64,000 nucleotides of DNA from Sipunculus nudus (GCA_026874595.1 CM049315.1:74600401-74664400); one strand, 5' to 3'. Positions 48,301 to 60,247 are shown, counted from the stretch's first letter. The notes: generated by a model not told the origin, from the sequence alone. Numbers and translations are program-made.

Positions 48301-51207
48301 GTTTTGCCCATATAACCAGTGCGTGAAATATCGTCTCCTCGTTAGGAACGTTGATGTCATCACTGGCAAGGAGTTTAGCGAGGTCATCTGGTGGCAGTAA
48401 TAGGAACTCCTGCTGTTTAATAACCTCCAGGAAGTGCTCCTACAGCGACAAAAGACGTGACTGAACATCTGCATCTGGTTTAAATCCTCTACATTAAATA
48501 AAACAATATTAGGGGCTTTCAAGCAACAAAAATGTTATGTAGTACTGATATCTGTGTTCTCTATAGAAGACTGAATGAAGTTGATGAAAAGACCATTGTT
48601 TCCAATCATCTAGAAAATAAATTTCAATTCATTCTATGCTGCACAAATAAGAAAATAGAGTCTCCTCAATAAGAAAATATCATTGATATCCTAAGAACAC
48701 AATTCTGCACTTTACAGTTGAGTTGAGCGATTTTATCAATACATAAACATCAAATGCTATTTTCTTAGTGTAAAATAAAAATGAACAGAAAGACTCTCTT
48801 CACATAGAAAGAAATTCTAGGGTTAGAAATATGGCTTCAGTTATTTATAAACATGTACTTGCTCTTGTTTTCCCCAATTAAATAAATGTAAAAAAAACAA
48901 AAAAAAAATACTTCTCTCCCATGCTAGGCATGGGAAAATTTTCCTCCCAACAAAACTTGTTTGCTATTTATAGCACAGTGCCCTAATTAAAAGTAAATAA
49001 AACCACATCCATCACAGAATTACTGTGTGTAGTAGTCTGTATATTGGAAGCAATATTGAAACACAGAGATCAGATCATTTTTGATTAGTCTTCAATAATT
49101 CAGGCTAGCATGAACATTTGTCATTGATGAAGAAAAATGAAAGCAACATTAGTTCAATATTACAATAACCGACAGTTATCATTAAATAAAGGCACTATCA
49201 GCTTCTCATAATCCAACCCATCCTCTACTAACACTGCTTCTGAGTCTGAATACTAACTTAATCAATGAATATCTCACTTGTCAATCATCCATTAACAAGC
49301 AGTTGTATGGATGATTGACAGCAATGATGACAGTGCCTCAATGAAGAACAATTAATATTAGCACTTCTCGAGTCTCTGGTAATTGTACCAAAGTGCAAAT
49401 AAATATACCAGTAGTTGTTATGGCTTAGGAACCTGATAACAGAGGTCCATTTCCCACTGAATGCGAGTCTAAGATGTTTTTTTTATTAATTCACCTTAAT
49501 TTAATATTTATAGCTCACATCAGCTGCAGACCAGGGGAAGTCACATGATTAATAGAATAGATCACATGACGGATGATTGTAATGTTGCCGTGGAGATGAC
49601 AGGAATTGTTGCGGAAATGATGTCAATCAAGCATCCTGCACAACCTGATTTTTAATGTGACTAGTAGTCCTAAAACTGTTTATATTTTACCTGTCAGCCT
49701 ATCTTTAAGGCCATATTTTTACCATAAATACTGAGATGGCTGGTTTCACAGGAACTAGTCCTTGCTAGAATTAGGAAGTTGCATACACATGAAACACTAT
49801 TTTTGACCACTTCACAAAAACCTGAATTTCTGCCTTTACGCTACTCACACAGTGGTTATACACTGCAGGTCCAAGATCTCTTTTCGTGTAACCTCTGCTT
49901 TGTATAGCAAAGATTCACCACCAAGTTGAGCACTGAGCAAAGCACTGTAATCAGACCAATGAGTGTGTGGTATCGCAAGGTGCATCCAGCTCCAAAATTT
50001 AAACATGTGACATCCACTCTTATTGGTCTGATAACACCGGTTCTGGCCAAGAATCAGACCAATGAGAGCTGGTGTCCTGGTGTAATTTGTACGTGTGACA
50101 TCTGTTATTTCACATGCATGTCTCTCCTGGATAAAAGGAATAAACAGATATGACCACTAGAAGCAAACTTCAGCAATAACAGCAGTATTATAGAAGCTAA
50201 CAAAATAAATTTGAAGGAATATTTCAGAAAATTAGGTGAACAGGGGAGGTATAGAGAGACCATTTTGCTTTGAGACCAGGACAAGTAAACCTGAGCTGGA
50301 AACCATATATACCATACATGACTGGAAGTAACTGCTTCCATTTTAATGCTAGCTTAACTAACTACAGGTATATCTGCAGAATTCCATTCCTGTTTCGGAC
50401 TACTTGACAGGGCAGTGTCACAGGCACCCTGGTTGTGTAATCAGTGTCTCCATAGCTGGGTTATACCACTGAGGAACCCCTGAAAGGAACACTTGTTTGT
50501 GAGTGAAATGTGACAGTTGGGCAGAGTCTCCACATTAAGCCTGCAGAGCACTCATCCTGGGTGGGAGTCAACCGTGAAAAATCTCACCGCCACACCTGAG
50601 GTTCAAACTCGAAATCTCCCAACTTTGTGTTGTATGCTCTACCCCTGAGCCCCAGAAGCTGGTACATAATTGATATTTACCATGACCTAGTTGTTGATAT
50701 CCTGTATTCTCAGGACCTACGTGACTGATATTTACCATGACCTAGTTGTTGATATCCTGTATTCTCAGGACCTACGTGACTGATATTTACCATGACCTAG
50801 TTGTTGATATCCTGTATTCTCAGGACCTACGTGACTGATATTTACCATGACCTAGTTGTTGATATCCTGTATTCTCAGGACCTACGTGACTGATATTTAC
50901 CATGACGTAGTTGTTGATATCCTGTATTCTCAGGACCTACGTGACTGATATTTACCATGACCTAGTTGTTGATATCCTGTATTCTCAGGACCTACGTGAC
51001 TGATATTTACCATGACGTAGTTGTTGGCCACTTTGTAGAGGTCACAGCATCCCTGAGCATCTGCAAACTGCCGGATGCCAATACAGTTAGATGGGTGGAG
51101 CTGCTTCATCAGGAAGTTACAGCACGCTTCTACTACCTCCGAGAGCTGTAACAGACACGATGTTGACAGCAAACTCTCCACACAGTCCTCCTTCAGCTCT
51201 ATTTTAC
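42270..51207 (-). CDS. BTB-BACK-Kelch protein of the KLHL1/4/5 group, C-terminal 8 exons (gene span)
   Basis: Coding join on the minus strand: 51207-51011, 48439-48227, 47423-47234, 46150-45926, 45510-45348, 44309-44097, 43076-42905, 42329-42270. The total is 1433 nt, giving 476 complete codons and a TGA, with all phases closing. Order: end of BTB ([20 protein letters not shown]), BACK domain over exons 1-3, then six kelch blades, each with the GG doublet and W spacing ([76 protein letters not shown]). The KLHL1/4/5 signature is strong ([38 protein letters not shown]). Family members act as Cullin-3 substrate adaptors and actin-associated proteins. The BTB front half and start codon are not in the window. 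Which vertebrate paralogue is closest cannot be told by eye. An in-frame 395-codon extension follows the TGA. Confidence 0.93.
42330..42904 (-). other. KLHL intron 7
   Basis: AT-rich intron of about 575 bp. Nothing else was recognised. Confidence 0.65.
42905..43076 (-). CDS. KLHL exon 7 of 8: kelch blades 5-6
   Basis: The acceptor is aattatttacag and the donor gtttgt. After one base closing Arg it reads [39 protein letters not shown] and [13 protein letters not shown], ending in phase 0. Confidence 0.93.
43077..44096 (-). other. KLHL intron 6
   Basis: About 1 kb. It contains a short direct repeat (aacatgatataaacct at about 43903-43932) and a tract of the type cacc.atgaattaagaccacc. No gene is present. 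Confidence 0.6.
44097..44309 (-). CDS. KLHL exon 6 of 8: kelch blade 4 and start of blade 5
   Basis: The acceptor is ttctctttcag and the donor gtatgt. It reads [40 protein letters not shown] and [19 protein letters not shown], ending FDCVE and a split Arg. Confidence 0.93.
44310..45347 (-). other. KLHL intron 5
   Basis: Contains SINE copy 5 in the sense orientation of the KLHL transcript. The minus-strand open frames here are exon 6 read through into intron, or chance. Confidence 0.6.
45030..45278 (-). repeat. tRNA-derived SINE, copy 5 (minus strand, shortened)
   Basis: Reverse-complement copy in the KLHL intron between exons 5 and 6. It has tail gcagaattccattctggttt, body ccaaggaacccctgaaagg, B box in gattcgaactc and A box in acccctagaccatg. 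The middle of the body is missing. Confidence 0.75.
45348..45510 (-). CDS. KLHL exon 5 of 8: kelch blade 3
   Basis: The acceptor is ttctttgtag and the donor gtaagt. The frame reads [39 protein letters not shown] and [12 protein letters not shown], then two bases of a split Lys. Phase fits both neighbours. Confidence 0.93.
45511..45925 (-). other. KLHL intron 4
   Basis: About 415 bp with a weak donor (GTTAGG) and a normal acceptor (ttctttgtag). No element was recognised. Confidence 0.6.
45926..46150 (-). CDS. KLHL exon 4 of 8: kelch blades 1-2
   Basis: The acceptor is catttttcag. The exon encodes [40 protein letters not shown] and [19 protein letters not shown], ending THRHGL plus one base. 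The donor GTTAGG is weaker than usual. It is accepted because the next exon continues [17 protein letters not shown] in phase. Confidence 0.9.
46151..47233 (-). other. KLHL intron 3, with repeat family C (reversed)
   Basis: 46740-47220 holds two adjacent copies of family C in reverse orientation (tgggccaatcccagatttg; atcggcccgatcccatatt), mirroring the pair at 26800-27330. The rest is unremarkable. Confidence 0.6.
47234..47423 (-). CDS. KLHL exon 3 of 8: end of BACK and start of kelch blade 1
   Basis: The acceptor is tttatccgacag and the donor gtatgt. It has 63 codons plus one base: [40 protein letters not shown], then [16 protein letters not shown]. The last base starts the Gly codon finished by exon 4. 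Confidence 0.93.
47424..48226 (-). other. KLHL intron 2
   Basis: About 800 bp. No gene or repeat was recognised. Confidence 0.6.
48227..48439 (-). CDS. KLHL exon 2 of 8: BACK domain
   Basis: The exon has 71 codons in phase 0/0, acceptor tgtcgctgtag and donor gtttgt. It reads [40 protein letters not shown] and [12 protein letters not shown], the core of the BACK helices. It was picked by translation because the longest open stretch on this strand here lies in another frame. Confidence 0.92.
49845..50100 (-). repeat. Dispersed repeat family D, copy 2 (reversed)
   Basis: Reverse complement of the blocks at 35450-35735, in the KLHL intron between exons 1 and 2. The order of two internal blocks differs, consistent with a small internal rearrangement. 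Confidence 0.65.
50340..50665 (-). repeat. tRNA-derived SINE, copy 6 (minus strand)
   Basis: Reverse-complement copy with tail (ctgcagaattccattcctg), body (gaggaacccctgaaagg, ctcatcctgggtgggag), B box (ggttcaaactcg) and A box (gctctacccctgagcc). It abuts the 55-bp array that starts at 50671. Confidence 0.75.
50671..51025 (-). repeat. 55-bp tandem array duplicating the KLHL exon 1 donor boundary
   Basis: Seven units start at 50671, 50726, 50781, 50836, 50891, 50946 and 51001 with exact 55-bp spacing. In transcript sense each has caacaacta.gtcatg/gtaaat, that is the last coding bases of the exon plus its donor. The 50891 unit and the real junction share the same variant base (cgtag on the plus strand). 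Reading past the real donor meets TGA within about 30 codons. Confidence 0.95.
51011..51207 (-). CDS. KLHL exon 1 of 8 in window: end of BTB, start of BACK
   Basis: The acceptor is gtaatttcag and the donor gtaaat (just below 51011). The exon begins with two bases of a Gly codon, then [20 protein letters not shown] and [18 protein letters not shown], ending ANNYVM in phase 0. The donor boundary is the first unit of a 55-bp tandem array that runs on into the intron. Confidence 0.92.
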
Positions 51208-51984
51208 CTGAAATTACAAATTACAAACTGTAGTAAAATATCATATCAGTAATGTCATTAATTTATATGATATTAACCAGCTTGTTTCATATTATCTTCT
51301 TATTGACCTGTGGGTATAGCATATCAGCCCAAGGCTCATATGGACAAAATTGATGCCCGAGAGCAAATATGATGGCAATATCCAATAACCCGGTTCATAA
51401 TATTTGTATTAAAGGGCTACCCATGTTATCAACACAGCCAACTGTGTACAATTACTCATGGCAAACATTTCAAAATTCCACACACACTAGCAACTTCACA
51501 CATCCAGGGCCCCATTTCATTCCTAGGTGTTGCATCAAAGTGCATAGTGACACCACATGGCCTGTGATGCTTGTCAATTTCATTCAGGGGTTGTGAGTGA
51601 CTGACCAAAGTGAGGTTACACAAATCTTGGTGCTCATGGATTACATTCTGGGCGTTGCATCACTGAGCACAATGAGCCCCAGGCTGATATGAGCCCACTG
51701 TATAAATAAGTGAATAAGCCTTATCAACCACCAGCAATGATATGAGGCTTGAATCACGTGTCAAATCACACATGCCGGGACCTCTGTATCCAAATGATAA
51801 CACGAGAAGCTGGTTAATAAATACTGATACATTAATTGAAGCTATTTGATCAAAGATTGAAAGCAATGTTTGACATTTAATATCAGCAAAGTATTACTTT
51901 GTTGGCAAAGTATTACCATGAGTATTAAATTTAAACTCTAACTGTATTTATTTCACTTGGACTGTACAAATAGTTATGACATTT

Positions 51985-52170
51985 TATGTGATGCACTCTC
52001 CATGACTCAGCTGGCAATAGTTGGTAGTCTTTAAAGGTGGAGGAAACGTAAAGACCAAGAGAAAACCACTGACGTTGGAAAGGTAACTACAATCCACTCT
52101 CACAGCCATGCCAAGGATTGAACCCAGGTCACCCGTGAAGATAGCTGAATGTATTACCACTGAACTATTA
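51985..52170 (+). repeat. Dispersed repeat with 'gaggaaac..agagaaaaccactgac' core
   Basis: Shows ggtggaggaaacgtaaagac, gagaaaaccactgacgttgg, ccatgccaaggattgaaccc and aggtcaccc. It resembles a class of short repeats common across invertebrates; a shorter relic lies at 23225. Confidence 0.6.
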
Positions 52171-53078
52171 CATTGTAAGATAATATCAATAAGACAGTCC
52201 AGAATATAAATTACTTTCTATATAGCTATGTACAGCTATATTTAACACTGGGGCCTCTCAACTACACTCATAGAGAACATGATTGATCAGACACGTGAAA
52301 CCTTCCCTATGGTTATAATATGTGAATCCATAACAGTGTAAATAAGTGGTCCATAGTAAATGATACGCAGTTTTTATTTACAAATTCCTACCAGAATCAA
52401 TTGTATGGTGAGGAGACATGACCTGAGAGATCAATAAAATTAAGATCAATTATAATTCATATAGAAAGAAGTGGGGTTTCAGTCAGTGACGGGATCAAAA
52501 TTATATATTTTATAACAAATTCAGATTTACAAATGCACATTTTTCATTAACAATTACACAAAATGGGGTCAACTGCATGCTGAAATATACCCTACTTTGT
52601 ATCAAGACCTCGAGTACAGCTTGGGTAAAACTCGATCAAGTACTGGAGTGAAGAATCCAGTAACTGTTTCAGCCTTGTTGCAAACTTTAAACAGAAAGCA
52701 AATAGTTGTGGAAGTTACTTCTACCATGACTGGCAGATTGAAAGTCCAGCTTAAGCATTTCATTTGACCAGTGTGAGTGAAAAATCCCAAGTCACCCATC
52801 TATTTAGTGAAAAAGAATATCTGTGTTGAAGGCTCATAGACTTCCATCAATTATATATAAAACAAAAGACAACTGTCTGACATTGCTGGGACACCCACAG
52901 GACCTGCTGGTGCAGCAGGCGTTCTGCTAGCTGTTACATCCTAGTCAGGCTATGACCTCATGGGTATACATGAGGACTGGAATGACATGCTAAGGATCAG
53001 ACAGGTTTAGTTCTGTCTGGGAAATGATTAGATGAGTTGGCAATTCATGATACTTCCCACCTCCATGGACTGAGTAAG

Positions 53079-55716
53079 AAAAACAAGGGACCTATGGGTC
53101 ACGACGCTCAGCTGTTATTTATGATAAAAAAATATTATTTAGAAATGAGGCACATGCTGGTTTTGTGTGGTAATAAATATAAGCTGTATTATGAATTGTT
53201 GTTGTTTAGCTTATGTATGATTTTGATAGTACCTTTGGAGACAGGGAAGAGGATTGATTTCATTTATTTTATTAACAAATGGAGTACTACTGTCACACAG
53301 ATTTTGACTTGGCCATATAACTTATAAGCAGAACATATAATATAAGAGTTTAACTATTTATTAAAAAAATTACAAATATTGTCCCAAATATAATTTTTAT
53401 TAAAAAAAATAAGAGAATCATATGATTTTTTAAAATGAAATATAATTGATATGATTATTAAAATAATATTAAAGAATATATTCATGAATGCATTCATGAA
53501 TACATTTTGAAAGTATTTGCACGAGTATTCATATACTTTCATTTTTACCTAAATTCCCATTCTTTATGCAAGAAATTTTATAATGGAGTACATAATCATA
53601 TTCGTATTTAAATACAATTACAAAGTATTCGCACCATGTCTGGTATTTATTCAGTTTTCACCAAACAATGATGTTGAGAATCCAGAATATACAAAATTCA
53701 CACATTTCAATAATGATCATAAGTACCTGGTTTTATGGCTTTTATTTATATTAAAAAATAACTGTAAAAAATTCATTTTGGCCTAAATTCACATCACACA
53801 CTAGACACAGTAGGAATCTAGATTAATATTATCAACTGCATCTTTGTCTATCATTAATTTCCTTCATATAATCCTTAATGATTAGTAATGAATAATATGA
53901 TTTACTTCTTTATCATTAAAAATGAACTGAAAAATGCCATAAGTGACTGCATGGTGTTATTTGGAATATGTGACATTCTACCCATCGATACAAGATTCTT
54001 ATATCATCAGTAATTGCAAGTTAATTTGTTGTTATTATAAACTAACAAATTCCTTTTCTATTTTTCTTTAATTTGTTATTAAAAACCAATAAAAATTTAT
54101 TAATTTATTGTTTATTGTTATGTTGTTGGTTAAAACTACTAGATGAGTTGGGTTGAACACCTGGATCAACTGTGGCTGGCCATCAGCTGCCTGGATTCTC
54201 CCCTCAAGCATGCATAATTTGATGAAAGGTCAACAAGGTCAACATACAGGTGACTCAAGAGGGGCTGGAGAGAGCCAAAGTCTGACAGGGTCTCATAAAA
54301 AACATTAATAAAAGCTACAATATTTGGCTAATTTCTTTCAGCTTTCTAAACTAAAAATCTGAAATCCTTATGTGTGCATGATATGAAAATTATATCAACA
54401 GTGCTCACGGGAAACAAACGTGCCATGGTCACAGTTGGGCAAAATTTAAGGTACTAATTTTATATTTATACTAATAACTTATAAAATTTGAAAAATTCAG
54501 AACTAATTTTGGGTATTCAATTGAATCTTGATTAAATAATGTTACATCCCTGACAAAAAAGATCTCTAGCTTCAGCAATGCCCTTGTTAAGGGAGTAAAT
54601 ATATTTCTTGATTTTTTACAAAGTGCATTATGTTTGGGCCCATAACTTAAAAAAAATACACAATACTGACATCATTTCTGGCATGTGCATAGTGAATGTA
54701 TAGAAAAATATGTATATTATATATGATCAAAGTCAGATCAGTGGTTTTGATATTAGGCAGTCTTAAAGTGTAACATTGGTTTTTAATGGAAAAATGAAGT
54801 TTTTCATTTATATCTCGAAGGAATTAAGTTCTAGTGACCAAATTCTTGGCATGGTAGGGGATTTTGGAGAAATCTAACTGTATGCCAAATTTAAGGAACC
54901 TAGAGCTGAAGCTCTGGAGCTGAGCTCTAGCAAACTGCATAACACTAGCAATATGTGACATGGTGCTTGAAAACTTGAATAAAATCTACAGTTTTTGATC
55001 AACTGGTTTCAAATTTTTGGTGTTAACAGTTGAAATGCTAACAAAAACATGCTGTGAAAATTAAATCCACACCAGTTACAGCAAAAAAACGTGCCATGGT
55101 CAAATTTGGGCAAAATTTAAGGTACCAATTTTTTATTTTTGCTAATATTTTTAAAAATTTCAAAGATTTTGATCTAATTTTGGGTATACAATTTAATTTT
55201 GATTAATAAAAGTAATATTACTGGAAAAAAAGGGCTTAGCTTTAACAAGTTTTGTGTTAAGTGATAAAATTTCTTTCCTGATTATTTAAAGAATGCATTA
55301 TGTTTGGGCCCATAACTTTTTTAAATTAAATAATACAGACCTAATTTCTGGCATGTACATAGGAATTATATAGAGGATTATTTATAGGAAATATGAGGAA
55401 AAACAGATGAGTGGTTTTGATATTAGGCAGTCCTAAAGTGTGAAAATAGGTTTTTAATAAAAAATTGAGGTTTTTCCTTAATTTCTCAATGGAATGAAGT
55501 CGCAAAGACCCAGTTTTCAGCTTGGTAGGAGATCTTGGGGACATCTAACATTATGCTGAATTTTGGATTCCTAGGTCTTACGGTTTCAAAACGTGCCACA
55601 TCTACGGACGGACGGACGGACGGACGGACGGACGGACGGACGGACGGACGGACGGACGACGGACAATGGACCACGACTATAGCTCAGATGACTTATAGTC
55701 AGCTGAGCTAAAAATC
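53079..55716 (-). mobile_element. GTCCGTC-headed element, ~2.6 kb, opposite orientation
   Basis: The right end is the head in reverse: (acgg)n at about 55602-55660, then gactatagctcagatgactt atagtcagctgagctaaaaa. The left end is the tail in reverse: aaacaagggacctatgggtc then acgacgctcagctg. The interior differs from the 15336 element and has two ~670-bp related blocks (gtgccatggtca near 54420 and 55091). Shared termini with unrelated interiors suggest one transposition system mobilising different cargo. Confidence 0.72.
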
Positions 55717-57424
55717 AATTTTCAATTATTTTTGTATGAATGAATAGTTCAGTGAATTTGGTCCAATTTTGTCCGCAATGTTCTTTAAAAATACTGTGCT
55801 ATACATCATTTTAAAGAGGTAATTGTCCCACTGTGACCCCGCTAATATGAGAATAAATGATTTTTAATGTACACATCATTTTGTGTGATTTTTGCGTGGT
55901 TTCTAAATTGCGTGGAGGTTAACACTGAAAACAGGTGAACCACCTTCAGCAAAGACCGGAATGCTTGCGTCGTAGCTTGGTAATCTGGTTATACACTTGG
56001 TTATCACACAATCAAACTTCAGTGTAGGACTAAGGTCTATTGTGCATATGAATAACCCCTGGTGTCAGGATTTAAACATGTTTGGCCTGACATCTGACCC
56101 TGTCACTGACATACGTGCATGGTCAGTGAATGTGAAGAACATGTGACTCTTGATCCCTTGTCACTCATTTCTTATGTCGGCATGCAAAAATGGTTAACCC
56201 CCAATTCATCTAGGTGATCCTTTTGCATAATGTTGATATGACCACTTTATGAACATGTGTCACTGAGAAAGGGGGGTTGAACCCCCCTGGACCCTGTGTA
56301 GACCTGCTTCTGCCACTAACGAGGTGTGTATATTCCCCTTTCTTTCTTTAGGAACACCTTCTTTGCCTTGCATTCAATTTATCATTCATATTTTCCATAC
56401 ATCAATCTGTCCTTTATATGTTTAACAATAATAATAAATGTAACAAGTCAAAGATCTTCCGCTTCCTATTCCATAAGCAAATGTAAACATTGTCACTAAC
56501 CAGGTCTTCAAGGTAAACATACCAATGAATTTCTTGCCAAGAGCAAAGCACCACAAAATAAATGTAAAAATATCTCACATGTTTTTTTTCCTGTAAGTCC
56601 TTTTGATTTAATTTTCACAGCATTTACTCATAAGTATTCAATCTGTTTAAATCTAAAATTTGAAAGTAATAAGTAAAAGCTCAAAAATTAGGCTATAGTT
56701 ATTGATAATTTTTGGAGGCTCTATTGTGTTCACTTGCATTGTCAAGCTGCAGGCAGCCCAGTTCTGGTCACTGGAGGTCAGCTATGCCAGGGTTATTGAT
56801 TTGAAATGGGTCACTGTGGTAGGTGTACAGTTATTCTCAAATCATGCACACCCCATCCACCCCCACCCCAAAAAAATGAGGATCTAATCCAGTCATTTAT
56901 TTATTGTTTTCCTGCCCAGCAGAACGGGAGACAAAGTGATCAACTTTGTTTGTCTACCTGTCAGTCTTTCAATTTTTAAATATTCAGCAATTGCGAATCA
57001 ACTTTTTTTCCTATCAGCAATGTTCAATTAAATTTCATATCCTGTATGTAATATGCAGAGATGCTGTAACCCCCCCCCCCCCCCCCCCCCGATCCCCCGA
57101 TATACTGGACAGCTATTATAAACAGCGAAGCTGTCTGATAATATTGACTATTGGAATAGTGAAAATTTACCAATATTAGTAACAGTTGTTGTAGTTGTAG
57201 TGGTTGTGACACCAGGGGATCTGGATATGTGACTAGAAAGGGGAGCAAACAGAGCACTCCATTGAACTTTTAGTAGGATGCATGACTCGTATTTGGTTGG
57301 CATTTGAGAAAATACAATTAATGTAATTACAGACTGCTTCTAGTGATACCACTGTACAGTACAGTATTAAGCTGTTGTTTATCTTAATCAGTTTACTGAA
57401 ACAGAATAATGGACCAAACTGATG

Positions 57425-57723
57425 AACACAGAAGAAATATGCATTCCAACGAATTCAAGCATCTGCCATTCATTTATTTGGGCATTTGGCCCATCCTCCA
57501 AGGTTTATTCATGCATGTTACTGTACATTTGTGAATATTTCTTAATGACATTCTTGAGTCCAGATCATGTGCCAGATCCACATCAAAACTAATCGATCCT
57601 TTATTGGCACGTTCCCCAAATGCCCTGAAAATTTCATGAGATGCCTTTCATGATTGTGGGAGTTTTGTTTTGAACAAACGCACACACACAATCACAAATG
57701 CATACCCTCTTGGCAGGGGCAGT
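57425..57723 (+). repeat. Dispersed repeat family B, copy 2
   Basis: Markers include cattcatttatttgggcatt, gatccacatc, tcatgagatgcctttcatga, gaacaaacgcacacacacaa and taccctcttggcaggggcag. Confidence 0.7.
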
Positions 57724-58034
57724 AAATACCATACATAAAATTATGATGTCAAAAGTCAAAGGGAGGTACTAAAACCAAAATCTGGGTCGCCTGATGTCTA
57801 ATTTTGTGGCCTGAAATTCTCCATACTAGCTCTGACCACCTCTAGTATTTAATCAGGATGTGAAACGTGGTCAACACAGCCCCTATATGCATGACATTGT
57901 AACCTACTGTTTTTTACCTGCAGCATGAGAAAAAATTCTGCGAGTTAAAATTGATAAGATGATTATGAAAAGGTTTCTTAAATGGTTCTAGAAATGGTAT
58001 CTTGGCAACAAGTCACAGAATATTCACGAGTGGT

Positions 58035-58445
58035 GAGCCAATTAATCAAATATATCGATGTTGGTTTTCTTTCATAATAAGTAACTAATTAAACTGGTTG
58101 ATTTTTTGCATAAACAATCACAATCTATTATGTATACACATGCAAAGAAGTTCTATTTTTCAGAATAAATATTCTAATCCTACCAGAGAAATAAGAAAGA
58201 CTGGACAGCATTTAAATTAAACCTTGTGCAGTGAACAAGTGTCAACAACTTGGCCAGTATGCTGACCTTCTTTCTACATGCTGAACAAGTCAGATGGAAA
58301 TGACTTGGTCAATATTTCAAGTTTAATTCTATACAGCAGATATCATGGTAATACAGAAGAAACATTAAATAATTCATAAATAATCATGATCATCGGTCGT
58401 TCTTTATCTTCCAATTAACCAATATGAATTTACAACCGATTCCGA
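58035..58445 (-). repeat. Dispersed repeat family A, reversed copy 2
   Basis: Reverse orientation: atatatcgatgttggttttc, aaagaagttctatttttcag, aataagaaagactgg and aaccttgtgcagtgaacaag. It extends further than the other copies. Confidence 0.6.
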
Positions 58446-59939
58446 CCACTATAAGATATACCACCACCTACCCGTATTTAACTAGTATGCACCATCAACA
58501 GACTACTTCAGCCTCCGATCATGCCGAAATCTCCCATGAAAACTGTGCATTACACATAGAACCAAGCACACTGGAGGCAAACACACTGAACTAAAAACAG
58601 TAACAGCGTAAATTTGTTTTACCAAGATAATTACAAGGCATGACTTGAAATCCCTTTGTGACCGAAAAGTGAGTGGTTTCGGAGCTTTTGTTTGCTATGA
58701 GGCACAGTTAACACTCTCTTTCAAATAGAGCACAACTGGGCCGCTGAACAAAAAGCAGACTGCAAGCTGTTTAGTTGTGTCACTCGTAATGTGCTACATA
58801 ATGAATTCTGGTCAGTCTGTGACAGGATTCAGCACCAGCAAATAAATCAATTCTGGGATTGGCTTCGCTGGGAGGGATCTTTCCTGGTGGATCATCTTAG
58901 TTGGAGTCGTGATCTCGTGGCCCACGGCAGGGATTACATCAGTAAACCAACATGCTGACAGCACGGGATGCTGGTGCAGGAACTGTGCTGCCTATTTACC
59001 AGGTGTGGGCTGTTTAGACAGATGTAGATGCATCACACAGCAGTTATGACCGACCCACTGTGTTTAAATATTTATTCAGTGCCCTATTATTCAGAACATA
59101 TGTGTATTTCTTTCCATTCCTCAAAGTCCCAATATACCGACTGAAAATATATATGTGTGTACTTGTAACTGTGAGGTGCCTGTAATCAGAACCTTTTACA
59201 TTGGTGGGTTATATTTTACTAATCTTAATCCAGAACAATACAGACAGAGGGATAATTATACAACCCCTAGATATAAATTGTTTAGTGCAGATACATAGGA
59301 TGAATCTGTTAAGCCTCAGTTATCTATCCTTAACTTGTAGATAGGGCACCAGTATCTATCATGTAAACATCTGGAAAAGGCATCACTAAAGAGAGTTGCA
59401 AAATATGTGTGACTACTTTAATAATAAAATTTTATCATGAATGAACCAGTAAGGCACATTTATATCAGATCCTCATTATAATACACCATGCATGGATAGT
59501 CAAACCAGTTTCCCCTCTGTATAAATAGGAAAAGAACATATTCATGTATAATTTTGTATTTTTATATATAAATGCCTAATAATCATTTTAGAAATATATG
59601 AGGGAAGGATCCTTAGTGAATCATGGAGTGATTAAAATGTACTGTGGATACAATAGTTCATCTAACTGACACCAGGTGGCATTAGAGGTCACTGGGATTA
59701 AAGTGGATTACACATCATATCTAAAATGACAACATAAAACAGAAAACTTTAGACTCACTATGAAAGGGAATGGTAGATTTACAAATGGGGCCCATACATA
59801 AATTTATATGGGATGAGGCAACAATAAAATTTATATAAAATTATCTTTTATCTATGCATAAGTGTCAGGGTTTATTGTAGTTTCATAAAGAACACTTTCT
59901 TTAAGAAGAATACAAGCCTTCACCATGTTGGCGTCCCTA

Positions 59940-60247
59940 TTGTGGGATGTTCCTTAACCTGTGTATGCATTCACTTATGCAGCCCATATGAGCATGTTCA
60001 TTAGTGCATAAGTGACTGTACGTTTGTGAATATTCCTAACTGATGTTCCTAAATCTGGATCATGTGCAGGATCCACACCATAACCTAATTGATTCTTCAT
60101 TGGTCAATTCACGAAATGCGCCTGAAACTTTCATGACATTCCATTCATGACTGCATGAGTTATGTTGTGAACAAACACACCCACAAACGTGTGCAACACA
60201 AACATACAAGCAAGGGGGTCAATAGATACCCTCTTGGCAGAGGCAAT
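59940..60247 (+). repeat. Dispersed repeat family B, copy 3
   Basis: Markers include gcattcacttatgcagccca, aagtgactgtacgtttgtga, gatccacaccataac, gaacaaacacacccac and taccctcttggcagaggcaa. Confidence 0.72.

Larger units (their letters stand above)
48440..51010 (-). other. KLHL intron 1 (first in window)
   Basis: Holds the 55-bp donor array (50671-51010), SINE copy 6 and family D copy 2. The stretch 48540-49840 is AT-rich with nothing recognised. Confidence 0.65.

Noticed and set aside
50671-51025. CRISPR-like array
   Set aside because: Contiguous head-to-tail repeats without unique spacers, in a eukaryotic intron.
52602-52799. Possible upstream KLHL (BTB) exon on the minus strand
   Set aside because: Translation lacks BTB motifs, and no acceptor/donor pair fits the phase needed by the exon at 51207.
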